A stretch of 10,513 nt of DNA from an uncultured Rhodospirillaceae bacterium. Its GTDB lineage: Bacteria; Pseudomonadota; Alphaproteobacteria; Thalassobaculales; Thalassobaculaceae. Positions 1 through 6,417 of the stretch are shown here, in pieces (within the stretch, counting starts at the first letter, position 1; every line of letters begins with the position of its first letter). The stretch lies in the NCBI GenBank assembly GCA_937891725.1, contig CALAHL010000364.1, positions 1 through 10,513 of the forward strand. The letters are read 5' to 3'. The notes below the pieces were generated by a model. That model was not told the origin of the DNA. It saw only the letters and a list, made by a program, of their open reading frames with translations, and did not search any database. The position numbers and the translations under genes are program-made.

Positions 1-106
1 GGTATCCCGAGAACATCTCGCCGCCGACCTCGTAGTCAACGACCTCTCCTGCCGATGCGAGCGATGGAATAAGCGCGACCACCGCCGCGATAAACAGCTT
101 GTTCAT
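1..106 (-). CDS. Exported dienelactone-hydrolase-like protein (N-terminus only)
   Basis: Only the first 35 codons are present; the gene runs off the left edge. The ATG has a good ribosome binding site (GGAGG on the minus strand, complement of 111-116). The predicted protein starts MNKLFIAAVVALIPSLASA, a typical Sec signal peptide (one Lys, hydrophobic core, Ala-Ser-Ala cleavage site). It is followed by GEVVDYEVGGEMFSGY. The 'V-x-Y-x-V-G-G-E-x-F-x-G-Y' pattern resembles the start of the mature part of periplasmic dienelactone hydrolase family proteins (alpha/beta hydrolases with a Cys-His-Asp triad). The catalytic region is outside the window, so function cannot be confirmed. It is divergent from the dehydrogenase unit to its right. 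The signal peptide is clear; the family call is from a short stretch only. Confidence 0.6.
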   Translation of the reverse strand, partial: MNKLFIAAVVALIPSLASAGEVVDYEVGGEMFSGY

Positions 107-154
107 GAAAACCTCCCGAACTCTTAAAGCCTCCGGTGACGAACTGTATCCGGT

Positions 155-180
155 TCACCCTCATTCATGACCTAGGGTGA
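155..180. promoter_or_regulatory. Inverted repeat in divergent intergenic region (possible operator)
   Basis: TCACCCT at 155-161 and AGGGTGA at 174-180 are perfect 7-base inverted arms separated by 12 bases. The repeat lies in the roughly 160-base gap between the exported hydrolase (minus) and the small ORF/dehydrogenase unit (plus), where a regulator controlling both directions could bind. Two weaker hairpins follow it: 201-206 with 214-219, and 235-238 with 243-246. I recognise no specific regulator consensus and no convincing -35/-10 pair, so the operator role is inference. Confidence 0.35.
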
Positions 181-268
181 TGAGGCCGGTGCTGCAAGGC
201 GCATCGTGCAGATCGATGCTGTGGCCTAAGCTGCGCGGCATACCGCATGCAACGCCAGGGAGGATACA

Positions 269-337
269 ATGGCAAAGAAGGGTCCCGCGACCGGGTACAA
301 GGTGCTCCCACAATTCGGCAAGGAAAACCAAGAATGA
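269..337 (+). CDS. Small ORF (22 codons) translationally coupled to the dehydrogenase
   Basis: An ATG at 269 is preceded by AGGGAGG (257-263), the strongest ribosome binding site in this intergenic region. It opens a 22-codon frame beginning MAKKGPATGY and ending FGKENQE. Its TGA (335-337) overlaps the ATG (334-336) of the dehydrogenase as ATGA, the usual arrangement of translational coupling. The peptide is hydrophilic and Lys-rich near the N-terminus, with no signal or membrane segment. There is no run of one codon type as in classic attenuator leaders. I do not recognise it. It could be a real small protein of the operon, a leader whose translation sets expression of the next gene, or a chance frame in front of a coincidental ribosome binding site. 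The strong site and the ATGA overlap argue for real translation. Confidence 0.55.
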   Translation: MAKKGPATGYKVLPQFGKENQE

Positions 338-1278
338 CCGAGAGCAAAAGCAAGGTCGGGTTCATCGGACTTGGACTGATGGGCTCCAGCTTCGCCAAAA
401 ACCTTCAGAAGGCGGGGCATAGCCTCGTCGTGAACGATCTGCGCCGTGAGGCGGCGGCGGATCATCTGGTGGCGGGTGCGGTCTGGGCGGACACGCCAAA
501 GGCCGTCGCCGAGGCGGCCGATGTTGTGCTGGTCTCGCTGCCCGGGCCGCCGGAAGTCGAGGCGGTGGCGCTCAACCCCACCACAGGGCTGATCACCGGC
601 TTGAAGCCGGGGTCGGTGGTCTTCGACCTGTCGACCAACTCCCCGGTCTCGGTCCGCAAGGTCCAGGCAGCACTGGCAGAAGCCGGGGTTCAGTTTCTGG
701 ACGCCCCGGTCAGCGGGGGTCCGAAGGGGGCTGTCTCCGGCAAACTGGCGATCTGGGTCGGCGGGGATGAGACCACGTTCGACGCCCATCGCGCAGTGCT
801 CGACGCCCTTGGCGATCAGGTCCGGTATATCGGTCCGATCGGGGCCGGTTCCGTCGCCAAATTGGTGCACAACAGCGTCGGCTATGCGGTCCAGATGTCT
901 CTGACCGAAGCCTTCACCGCCGGGGTCAAAGCCGGCGTGCCGCCGACCGCCCTGTGGCAGGCGATCCGTCAGGGGACGCGCGGTCGGCAACGCACCTTCG
1001 ACGGTCTGGCCGAGCAGTTCCTGGTCGACAGCTACGATCCGCCGTCGTTCCAGCTGCGGCTTGCCCACAAGGACGTTTCGCTTGCCTGTCAGCTCGGCCG
1101 GGATGTGGGCGTCCCGATGCGGATGATCAATCTGGTCCAGGAAGAGATGACGGAGGCCCGCAACCGGGGCTGGGACGCGCTCGACTCCCGCGTGTTCCTC
1201 AAACTCCAGGCGGAACGGGCCGGGGTGGAGATCCGCGAGGATCCCGCCGCCCTGAAAGCCATTCTCGACAGCGAGTGA
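334..1278 (+). CDS. NAD-binding beta-hydroxyacid dehydrogenase (3-hydroxyisobutyrate dehydrogenase family)
   Basis: This 314-residue protein fits the beta-hydroxyacid dehydrogenase family (3-hydroxyisobutyrate, tartronate semialdehyde, sulfolactaldehyde and related reductases). The N-terminal Rossmann fold carries GFIGLGLMG at residues 9-17. Asp35 at the end of the second strand (VVNDLRRE) favours NAD(H) over NADP(H). The substrate-binding signature DAPVSGG lies at 123-129, the catalytic Lys is probably Lys176 in GSVAKLVHN, and LAHKD is at 243-247. The C-terminal half is the family's all-alpha domain. Length is normal (about 290-315). I chose ATG 334 rather than the in-frame ATG at 247: it starts just before the Rossmann fold, has AAGGA 9 bases upstream, and overlaps the small ORF stop as ATGA. 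The next gene starts 72 bases downstream in the same direction. The substrate cannot be named from sequence alone. Confidence 0.9.
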   Translation: MTESKSKVGFIGLGLMGSSFAKNLQKAGHSLVVNDLRREAAADHLVAGAVWADTPKAVAEAADVVLVSLPGPPEVEAVALNPTTGLITGLKPGSVVFDLSTNSPVSVRKVQAALAEAGVQFLDAPVSGGPKGAVSGKLAIWVGGDETTFDAHRAVLDALGDQVRYIGPIGAGSVAKLVHNSVGYAVQMSLTEAFTAGVKAGVPPTALWQAIRQGTRGRQRTFDGLAEQFLVDSYDPPSFQLRLAHKDVSLACQLGRDVGVPMRMINLVQEEMTEARNRGWDALDSRVFLKLQAERAGVEIREDPAALKAILDSE

Positions 1279-1301
1279 CCTGACCGGCCGTCCTTCCCAA
1301 C

Positions 1302-1344
1302 CCTCCCCGTCCGTGCAAGCGTTCCGAAAACACGCACGGGGAGG
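1302..1344 (+). promoter_or_regulatory. Stem-loop that can hide the ribosome binding site of the TIM-barrel gene
   Basis: CCTCCCC at 1302-1308 is exactly complementary to GGGGAGG at 1338-1344, the ribosome binding site of the gene starting at 1351. An inner GTGC (1313-1316) pairs with GCAC (1334-1337), leaving a 4-base bulge on the left arm. Alternatively CCGTGC (1311-1316) pairs with GCACGG (1334-1339). Either fold covers bases needed for ribosome binding. The stem fills most of the 72-base gap after the dehydrogenase. There is no T-run after it, so it does not look like a rho-independent terminator. The pairing is seen directly; a role in translational control is inference. Confidence 0.45.
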
Positions 1345-1350
1345 ACGACT

Positions 1351-2343
1351 ATGGCCAACGATCTTCTGTTCGGAATTCAGACCAACGGGATCAAGCACAC
1401 CCACGCCGATCCGATGCCCGATGTGGACACCCGCTTCGCCATGGTCCGTGAAGCGGGCGTGTTCGACTATGTCGACAAGACCCCGGACCCGGACCAGATT
1501 GAGGATTTCCTCGCCGCCCGCGACAAATACGGCCTCCCGGTGCGAGGCAGCGGCTGGTTCTACACATTGGGCGAGGACGACGCCTTGCTGGAGACCAATC
1601 TGGCAACCGCCCGGCGTCTCGGCTCAATCGTCCACAACACCCAGATCAAGCTGCGCCATGCCGACGGCCACGTGGTGACGGATGAGGAGGTAGCCGACGC
1701 CTACCTGCGGGCGGCAGAGCTGGGCGACAGATACGGCTGCACGCCCTGCTTCGAGATCCATGTGAACATGTGGTCCGAGGATTTTCCCCGGGTGGCCCGG
1801 GTCGGGCGGATGGTCGAGGCGCGCGGGGCCGAGTTCAACATCACCCTCGACCACAGCCATGTGATCTTCAAGATCGACAATCCCGCGGAGCAAAAGATCT
1901 TCGAGACCGACAAAAAGATCGCCTCCGGCGAGCTCAATCTGGACCCGTTTCAGGACGGCAATGTGATCGCCGAATGGGTCTCCGCCGGGTGGGTCCGGCA
2001 TTGCCACGCCCGGGCCGCGATCCCCAACAACCCGCGCAACACTCCGGCACGTCACCCCGATGGCAGCGTCGGTCGCGGCATCCAGTACCCGTTCAAGCGC
2101 CCGGCGCCCGGTGAGTACCACGCCGACTGGGATGAAGCCGCATTGGAGCCCTGGAAGGAAGGGATTCGGATTCTCATGCGCCATCACGCCCAGGACCCGA
2201 AGGCCAAACTGGGCCAGATCTCGACCGAGTTCATTCCGAACACGGATTATGGTGAAGGCTGCCGGTATTCCCTGTTCGAGCAGGCCATCGCCTGTGTCGA
2301 ATGGATGCGACGGGAGTGGTCGGATATCCGATCCAAGCGCTAA
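1351..2343 (+). CDS. Xylose-isomerase-like TIM-barrel protein (sugar isomerase/epimerase-like)
   Basis: This 330-residue protein looks like an AP-endonuclease-2/xylose-isomerase-like TIM barrel, a superfamily of metal-dependent isomerases, epimerases and dehydratases. Candidate metal ligands appear in the expected order on successive strands: Glu135 (FEIHVN), Asp167/His168 (LDHSH), His217 or His219 (RHCHAR) and Glu293 (STEFIP). The start has GGGGAGG six bases upstream. It lies downstream of the beta-hydroxyacid dehydrogenase on the same strand. This pairing is common in sugar-acid and polyol catabolic clusters, where a carbonyl is moved by the barrel and reduced or oxidised by the dehydrogenase. 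It is longer than the usual 270-300 residues, with an insertion around residues 225-265. The TAA overlaps the convergent permease stop. Substrate unknown; it could also be a non-sugar lyase or isomerase. Confidence 0.8.
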   Translation: MANDLLFGIQTNGIKHTHADPMPDVDTRFAMVREAGVFDYVDKTPDPDQIEDFLAARDKYGLPVRGSGWFYTLGEDDALLETNLATARRLGSIVHNTQIKLRHADGHVVTDEEVADAYLRAAELGDRYGCTPCFEIHVNMWSEDFPRVARVGRMVEARGAEFNITLDHSHVIFKIDNPAEQKIFETDKKIASGELNLDPFQDGNVIAEWVSAGWVRHCHARAAIPNNPRNTPARHPDGSVGRGIQYPFKRPAPGEYHADWDEAALEPWKEGIRILMRHHAQDPKAKLGQISTEFIPNTDYGEGCRYSLFEQAIACVEWMRREWSDIRSKR

Positions 2344-3161
2344 CCCATTTTTTGGCGCAGCCAGTCGGTCAACCGTTCCATCAGCAAGACGATTACGAAG
2401 ATCGCCAGAATGATCGTTGCCGCCTTCGGATACTGGAACAGCTCGAAGGCCGACTTAAGCTCCTGGCCGATGCCACCGGCGCCAACAATCCCCAACACCA
2501 CCGAGGACCGTACCGCGAGCTCAAGGGCGAACAGGCTGGTGTTGATGAAGGACGGCATGCAGTTCGGAACCACCGAGGCGAACAGAATGTCGATCCGTCG
2601 CGCGCCCACCGCCTCCAAAGCTTCACGCGACTTCGGATCGGACTCTTCCATCGCCTCCGCGAAAAACCGACCGCAGAAGCCTGCGGTGTCGACGATGATG
2701 GTCAGTGTGCCGGCGATCGCACCTAGCCCAACGGCGGAGACGAAGAACAACGCCCAGACCAGATCCGGCACCGTCCGAAACAGCGAGACGAGAGCGCGCG
2801 AGATCCATCGCCCCATATTCAAAGGACTGACGTGCTTTGCCGCAAGCCACGCCAGTGGGAAGCTCACCAGCACCCCGAAGACGGTCCCGACCAACGCGAT
2901 CTGAAGGGTTTCCAGCAGCCGCAGGCCCATGCGGCCCAAAAAGGCCGGATCGGTGTCGGGCGGGACCATTCGGTCCAGCAGACTTGCCATCCGGGGAAGT
3001 GCGCCGATCAACCGGTCCGGGCCAGGGGCCACCTCACCGATTGAGGCGATCAGGACGGCCCCCAGGGCCACAAGAACGGTGAATCTAACGGGCGTCAGTC
3101 GCGGCCAACGTGCAAGCTCATGGCTCGAGACAACGTGAGGCACACGCAGCGGGTCAGTCAC
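2340..3161 (-). CDS. phnE: Phosphonate-type ABC transporter permease
   Basis: This 273-residue inner-membrane protein is the channel subunit of the importer encoded by the three overlapping genes here. Hydrophobic segments lie at about residues 26-43, 84-108, 131-155, 205-229 and 247-264. The EAA-type loop that docks on the ATPase is at about 180-199 (EALEAVGARR onward, ending ASVVP), and VVLGIVGAGGIG follows at 221-232, both typical of PhnE. The frame is open upstream to 3266, but I place the start at GTG 3161. It overlaps the ATPase stop (GTGACTGA) and has GGAGG (complement of 3171-3175) 9 bases upstream. Only one permease gene is present, implying a homodimer. Its TAG overlaps the TAA of the convergent TIM-barrel gene. 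The substrate could be phosphonate, phosphite or another oxyanion compound. Confidence 0.88.
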   Translation of the reverse strand: MTDPLRVPHVVSSHELARWPRLTPVRFTVLVALGAVLIASIGEVAPGPDRLIGALPRMASLLDRMVPPDTDPAFLGRMGLRLLETLQIALVGTVFGVLVSFPLAWLAAKHVSPLNMGRWISRALVSLFRTVPDLVWALFFVSAVGLGAIAGTLTIIVDTAGFCGRFFAEAMEESDPKSREALEAVGARRIDILFASVVPNCMPSFINTSLFALELAVRSSVVLGIVGAGGIGQELKSAFELFQYPKAATIILAIFVIVLLMERLTDWLRQKMG

Positions 3162-3978
3162 GGTAGATCGCCTCCAAGTCCGAGGCCCGCAGATGAACGG
3201 TGGGGGAATCCAACACAACCCGACCGGCTGCGAGACCGACGACCCGGTCGGAGTAGTCAAGTGCATGCTGCAAATCGTGAGTCGTAAAAACCAGAGTTGC
3301 GCCGCGCTGCTCCGCCAATCCGTGAAACACGCGCATGACCTCGGCCCCAGCGACCGGATCGAGGCTGGCGGCAGGTTCGTCCGCTATCACCAGTTCCGGT
3401 CGATGGACCAATGCTCTGGCAACCGCCACCCTTTGGGATTGGCCACCAGACAAGGTATCGGTCCGGTCAAGAGCGCGGTCCGACAGCCCGACCGCCGCCA
3501 GCGCGTCCAAGGCATCCGCGCGCAACTGTTTCGGGGCGAGCGCCTGGCTCCAGGCACGCCAGCCGTAGCCTTGGCCCAGTGCGCCATTGACGACATTCGA
3601 AAGCGCGCTCGTTCGCCCCACCAATCCGTGGAACTGAAACACGAATCCAAGCCGACGGCGGAGCGCTGCGCGCTGCCGCCGGTTCGGTTGTTCCGAAAAG
3701 CGCTGGCCGAGAATCTCGACCGTACCGTCTCCGAACGGCAGCAGTCCGACGAGACACCGGAGCAAGGTGGACTTGCCCGCGCCGTTTGAGCCGACAAGAG
3801 CGATCCGCTCACCACGTCGCGCCGAAAAATCCACCGCCTCCAGGACCCGAGAGCCGGTGTTGAATTGTTTGCCCAGGCCCCGCGCCTCAAGCACGATTGG
3901 CGGGCAGCTCCCTTGTGTCACCTGGTCTAAGGGCGCCCGAACCTGTGCTCCGGCGCCGACCCACACCTGTTCGTTCAA
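3154..3978 (-). CDS. phnC: Phosphonate-type ABC transporter ATP-binding protein
   Basis: The 274-residue ATPase has all expected motifs: Walker A GSNGAGKST at 63-71, Q-loop Gln115 in FQFHGLVGRTSALSNV (this stretch resembles PhnC), signature LSGGQ at 176-180, Walker B LVIADEP at 196-202 and H-loop His234 in TTHD. It energises uptake with the adjacent permease and binding protein. The frame opens with TTG at 3978, overlapping the binding-protein stop as TTGA. No clear ribosome binding site precedes it, so translation would depend on coupling. PhnC proteins normally begin close to the equivalent of residue 29. A GTG there (3894) has GGGAG 13 bases upstream and is the main alternative start, making the first 28 residues doubtful. 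The family call is firm, the exact start is not. Confidence 0.88.
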   Translation of the reverse strand: MNEQVWVGAGAQVRAPLDQVTQGSCPPIVLEARGLGKQFNTGSRVLEAVDFSARRGERIALVGSNGAGKSTLLRCLVGLLPFGDGTVEILGQRFSEQPNRRQRAALRRRLGFVFQFHGLVGRTSALSNVVNGALGQGYGWRAWSQALAPKQLRADALDALAAVGLSDRALDRTDTLSGGQSQRVAVARALVHRPELVIADEPAASLDPVAGAEVMRVFHGLAEQRGATLVFTTHDLQHALDYSDRVVGLAAGRVVLDSPTVHLRASDLEAIYRD

Positions 3979-4853
3979 TTGCCGACGAAGTCGGTGACAG
4001 TGTCTACGCCAATGGTCTTATACATCGACCGGACATAGTCGTAGTCGGCATCGTCGACCTTCGACAGGAAGAAGCCGCCCTTGAACTTCTGATTGTCTTC
4101 GCCCTTCAGCATGGCCGCCATCAGAGCGGCCCCATCTTCGACAAACGCCGTCTTGACCTTATCGACCACCGATTGGTCGAGCCCGCTCCGCACCACCAGA
4201 ATGTCGTTAGGCAGGTCGCGGCCGCGCGCCACCACGGTGAAGGCCACATCCGGATAGGCATCCCGGGCCCGCTGAAGATGGCCGAAATTCATTCCGATCG
4301 CTTCGATATCGCCCCGGATCAGGGCCTCGATCGCCACGTTTCGCGAGATGATCTTCGCCTCATAATCGGAGCCGTACTGAAGCCCCATATCGGTCAGCGC
4401 CTGCGCCGGGCCGAGATGCTGGGAGGTGGAGCCGACAGACCCGAACGCCACCGCCTTGCCCTTCAAGTCGGCGACGCTGCGGATCGGGCCGTCGGCCAGG
4501 GTCACGACCTGCGCGAAGTAGTCCGGTCGCTGCCACGCCACCACGATCCTGGCATCGGTCAGTTCCTTGATCACCACATATTCGGCGGGCCCGGTCAGCA
4601 CGAAATCGACCTGATCGGCCTTCAGGGCCTCGACCGCAGCGGTCCGGTTTCCGACCGGAAACAGTTGAACGTCGAGACCGGTCGCGGCTTCCAACGCCGC
4701 CTCGAACGGACCGAACTCCTGCTGGAGAGCTTCCAGACCCTCGATGTCGGTCACGGCAAAGCGGATCTCGTCGGCTGCGGAAGCCTGCAGGGGCAGGATG
4801 GCGGGGGACAGGGATACGGCCAGTCCTAGGGCCACGGCGAGCGCGCGAAACAT
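3975..4853 (-). CDS. phnD: Phosphate/phosphite/phosphonate-type ABC transporter substrate-binding protein
   Basis: This 292-residue periplasmic protein captures the substrate and delivers it to the permease. Residues 1-26 are a signal peptide ending QASA. The mature protein has PhnD-family features: an early IRFAVTD strand, DFVLTGPAEYVVI at about 83-95 with Tyr92, VADLKGKAVAFGSVGSTS at 127-144 and a central helix after it. The Ser-Thr-Ser at 142-144, at the start of a helix, matches the position where PhnD proteins hold the phosphonate oxygens. The start has GAGGAGA (complement of 4861-4867) seven bases upstream. It is the first gene of the importer unit; a terminator-like hairpin lies directly before its ribosome binding site. 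The ligand is not predictable. Related proteins bind phosphonates, phosphite, hypophosphite and some other anionic compounds. Confidence 0.88.
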   Translation of the reverse strand: MFRALAVALGLAVSLSPAILPLQASAADEIRFAVTDIEGLEALQQEFGPFEAALEAATGLDVQLFPVGNRTAAVEALKADQVDFVLTGPAEYVVIKELTDARIVVAWQRPDYFAQVVTLADGPIRSVADLKGKAVAFGSVGSTSQHLGPAQALTDMGLQYGSDYEAKIISRNVAIEALIRGDIEAIGMNFGHLQRARDAYPDVAFTVVARGRDLPNDILVVRSGLDQSVVDKVKTAFVEDGAALMAAMLKGEDNQKFKGGFFLSKVDDADYDYVRSMYKTIGVDTVTDFVGN

Positions 4854-4867
4854 CGGATATTCTCCTC

Positions 4868-4904
4868 AAAAAGGGAGCGGGCCGGCTCAAATGGGCCGGC
4901 GCTC
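4868..4904 (-). terminator. Hairpin plus T-run between the MFS gene and phnD (terminator or attenuator)
   Basis: On the minus strand GAGC-GCCGGC pairs with GCCGGC-CC-GCTC (GAGC/GCTC outer stem, GCCGGC/GCCGGC inner stem, two-base bulge, eight-base loop). It is followed by CC and five Ts (complement of 4868-4872). This is a rho-independent terminator for the MFS gene. The T-run abuts the phnD ribosome binding site (4861-4867). A transcript carrying that site must therefore pass through the hairpin or begin inside it, so it could act as an attenuator of the importer operon. Confidence 0.6.
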
Positions 4905-4935
4905 TGCTTCTCATTCCGGGAGTGGAGTATCACGG

Positions 4936-4950
4936 GGACCGGGTCGGTCC
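4936..4950 (-). promoter_or_regulatory. Second small hairpin in the phnD leader
   Basis: GGACCG (4936-4941) and CGGTCC (4945-4950) are perfect six-base inverted arms with a three-base loop. Flanking CAC/GTG can extend the stem with a mismatch. It lies about 30 bases upstream, in the direction of transcription, of the terminator-like hairpin at 4868-4904. The phnD leader (4854-5046) thus has two stable stems in a row. No T-run follows this one. Whether the two interact is unknown; I matched no known riboswitch consensus. Confidence 0.3.
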
Positions 4951-5046
4951 GGTGACAGTGGCGTTTCAGATCGGTGGCATTCTCGCGAATATTTGACGTC
5001 GGCGAAGCGCCGCGGCAGGAATGACTTGGTTTCGGATTCCGCGCGA

Positions 5047-6294
5047 TCAGCTGCGGCGCGCCGCAACCCGGGCCGCCCACCAGACGAGGGCGGCACCGAC
5101 CAGCCCCAGCACACCGGTCGCGGCGAAGGTGGCGGAATAGGTGCCGGTCAACGCGAACACCGTCGAGAACACCACCGGGCCGGCCAAGACGCCCGCGAAT
5201 GTCACGAACAGCACGCCGCCGGTCGCATGTCCGATCCGACCCGGCGGGCTGATCCGGGCCGCCTCGCTTGCGAACACGCCGTTCCAGCCGACCGCCACGA
5301 TCCCGAAAAAGAAGAAGAACACCAGTACCGCAAGATGCGGCCAGTCCGCCGAAAGCTGCGAGGCGATCACCGAACCGATGGTATTGGTCAGCCCGATGAA
5401 GATCAGCACGATGGTCCCCGCCCGAAACCGGTCCGCGACCACCCCCCACCCGACACGACCGATCACCCCGGCCACCTGGACACAGGACAAGGCGACCCCG
5501 GCGGTTATCAGTGTCCAACCCGCCTCCTCGACCAGCACCGTCACCGTGAACGAAGTCAGCGACAACTGAATCGCCGCGAAACACAGCCCGGTGAAGGCCA
5601 GGCATCGCAAGGGAAAGTCCGACAGCACCAGACGCAGCCCGGCAAACGGATCCCGGATCACCCGTACGTCCGGATCCCGGTTTGCATCCCACTTGGCGCG
5701 AAACGGCTGCATGGCCAGAAACAGGGCCAGCCCAAGCCCTCCCACCACCAGCATTGTCGGCTGCCACCCGAATTCCAGCGCCAGGGGCGGCCCGATCAGA
5801 CTTGCCAGGACCCCGCCCAGGGGAACGCCGGTAAATCGGATCGAAAACACCAGATTGCGGTTGCTGGGCGAGGCCACCCGGCTCAACAGATCAAGGGCGG
5901 GCGGGTTCATCGCCCCGTATCCCAGACCGGTCACCACCGACCCCACGATCATGATCCAGGGGACGCCGCTCATCATGATCAGATGACCGGTCGCGAGAAA
6001 CACCAGGCTCATCTGGCTGGTGCGCCACGCCCCCAGCCGTTGCACCAGGGATCCCGCGAACAGACTCGAGGTCATGCCGCCCAGATACGCGATGGTGAAC
6101 TGATAGCCGACCAGCGAGGAAGAGACCCCCATTTCGTCGGCAACAGCAGGCGCGATAGCCGGAATCCACAGCATGGCCGTCGCGGCCAGGGTCATCACCA
6201 TGGTGGTGAAGAACAGCACGATCGCGAGATCGAACCGGGTTGGCTTCGTCGCTTGCGGTTCGTCCGGGGGCGGGGCGCTGGATTCGGTTGTCAT
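5047..6294 (-). CDS. Major facilitator superfamily transporter
   Basis: This 415-residue protein is strongly hydrophobic, with about 12 membrane segments from residue 23 (DLAIVLFFTT) to near the C-terminus. A charged cytoplasmic linker lies around residues 199-226 (FRAKWDANRDPDVRVIRDPF), between the two six-helix halves. The MFS pattern between helices 2 and 3 is present in weak form (AGSLVQRLGAWRTSQ). The N-terminal 20 residues are hydrophilic and Pro-rich. The start is the first ATG of the frame; only a weak AGGG-type site precedes it. It is divergent from the FAD oxidoreductase across 123 bases and lies upstream of phnD on the same strand, separated by a terminator-like hairpin. It may move a metabolite of the local pathway, in or out, but the substrate cannot be deduced. 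Confidence 0.88.
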   Translation of the reverse strand: MTTESSAPPPDEPQATKPTRFDLAIVLFFTTMVMTLAATAMLWIPAIAPAVADEMGVSSSLVGYQFTIAYLGGMTSSLFAGSLVQRLGAWRTSQMSLVFLATGHLIMMSGVPWIMIVGSVVTGLGYGAMNPPALDLLSRVASPSNRNLVFSIRFTGVPLGGVLASLIGPPLALEFGWQPTMLVVGGLGLALFLAMQPFRAKWDANRDPDVRVIRDPFAGLRLVLSDFPLRCLAFTGLCFAAIQLSLTSFTVTVLVEEAGWTLITAGVALSCVQVAGVIGRVGWGVVADRFRAGTIVLIFIGLTNTIGSVIASQLSADWPHLAVLVFFFFFGIVAVGWNGVFASEAARISPPGRIGHATGGVLFVTFAGVLAGPVVFSTVFALTGTYSATFAATGVLGLVGAALVWWAARVAARRS

Positions 6295-6351
6295 AATCCA
6301 ACCCTACACCGCCCGAAATCTTTTGCACCTGACCAGCCGGGCATGAGTGTC

Positions 6352-6371
6352 GTACGATCCTGCAATCGTGC
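6352..6371. promoter_or_regulatory. Imperfect inverted repeat between the MFS and FAD oxidoreductase genes
   Basis: GTACGAT (6352-6358) and ATCGTGC (6365-6371) match as inverted arms at six of seven positions, six bases apart. They lie in the 123-base divergent gap. The left arm contains TACGAT (6353-6358), a possible -10 box, with CTGACC (6329-6334) 18 bases upstream as a weak -35 for the FAD oxidoreductase. The promoter match is poor and the arms are short, so this is a suggestion only. Confidence 0.25.
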
Positions 6372-6417
6372 TACCGACTCATATCTGATCCCCCAACCGC
6401 CCGGCTTGGAGAGCGCC

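Noticed and set aside
201..246. Two short hairpins (GCATCG/CGATGC and GCGG/CCGC) before the small ORF
   Set aside because: Arms of only 6 and 4 bases, expected by chance in GC-rich DNA; no T-run and no link to a known RNA element.
247..333. Upstream in-frame ATG start for the dehydrogenase (29 extra residues)
   Set aside because: No ribosome binding site before 247, the extra residues do not resemble the family, and the region is better explained by the coupled small ORF.
226..1404. Long minus-strand open frame opposite the dehydrogenase
   Set aside because: Composition is typical of antisense frames in high-GC DNA, and the plus-strand frame has all dehydrogenase motifs.
3162..3266. Upstream start for the permease (35 extra residues)
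   Set aside because: The extra residues lie wholly inside the ATPase gene and have no ribosome binding site; GTG 3161 overlaps the ATPase stop and is well spaced from GGAGG.
4953..4959. CTGTCAC on the minus strand as a Pho box upstream of phnD
   Set aside because: Only a single half-like element; the second direct repeat of an alphaproteobacterial Pho box is not present at the required spacing.
4744..6417. Very long open frame on the plus strand running upstream of the FAD oxidoreductase, opposite the MFS and phnD genes
   Set aside because: Its translation is Arg/Gly/His/Pro-rich with no family features, while the opposite strand holds clear MFS and PhnD proteins. It is a GC-driven antisense shadow; the real gene starts at 6418.
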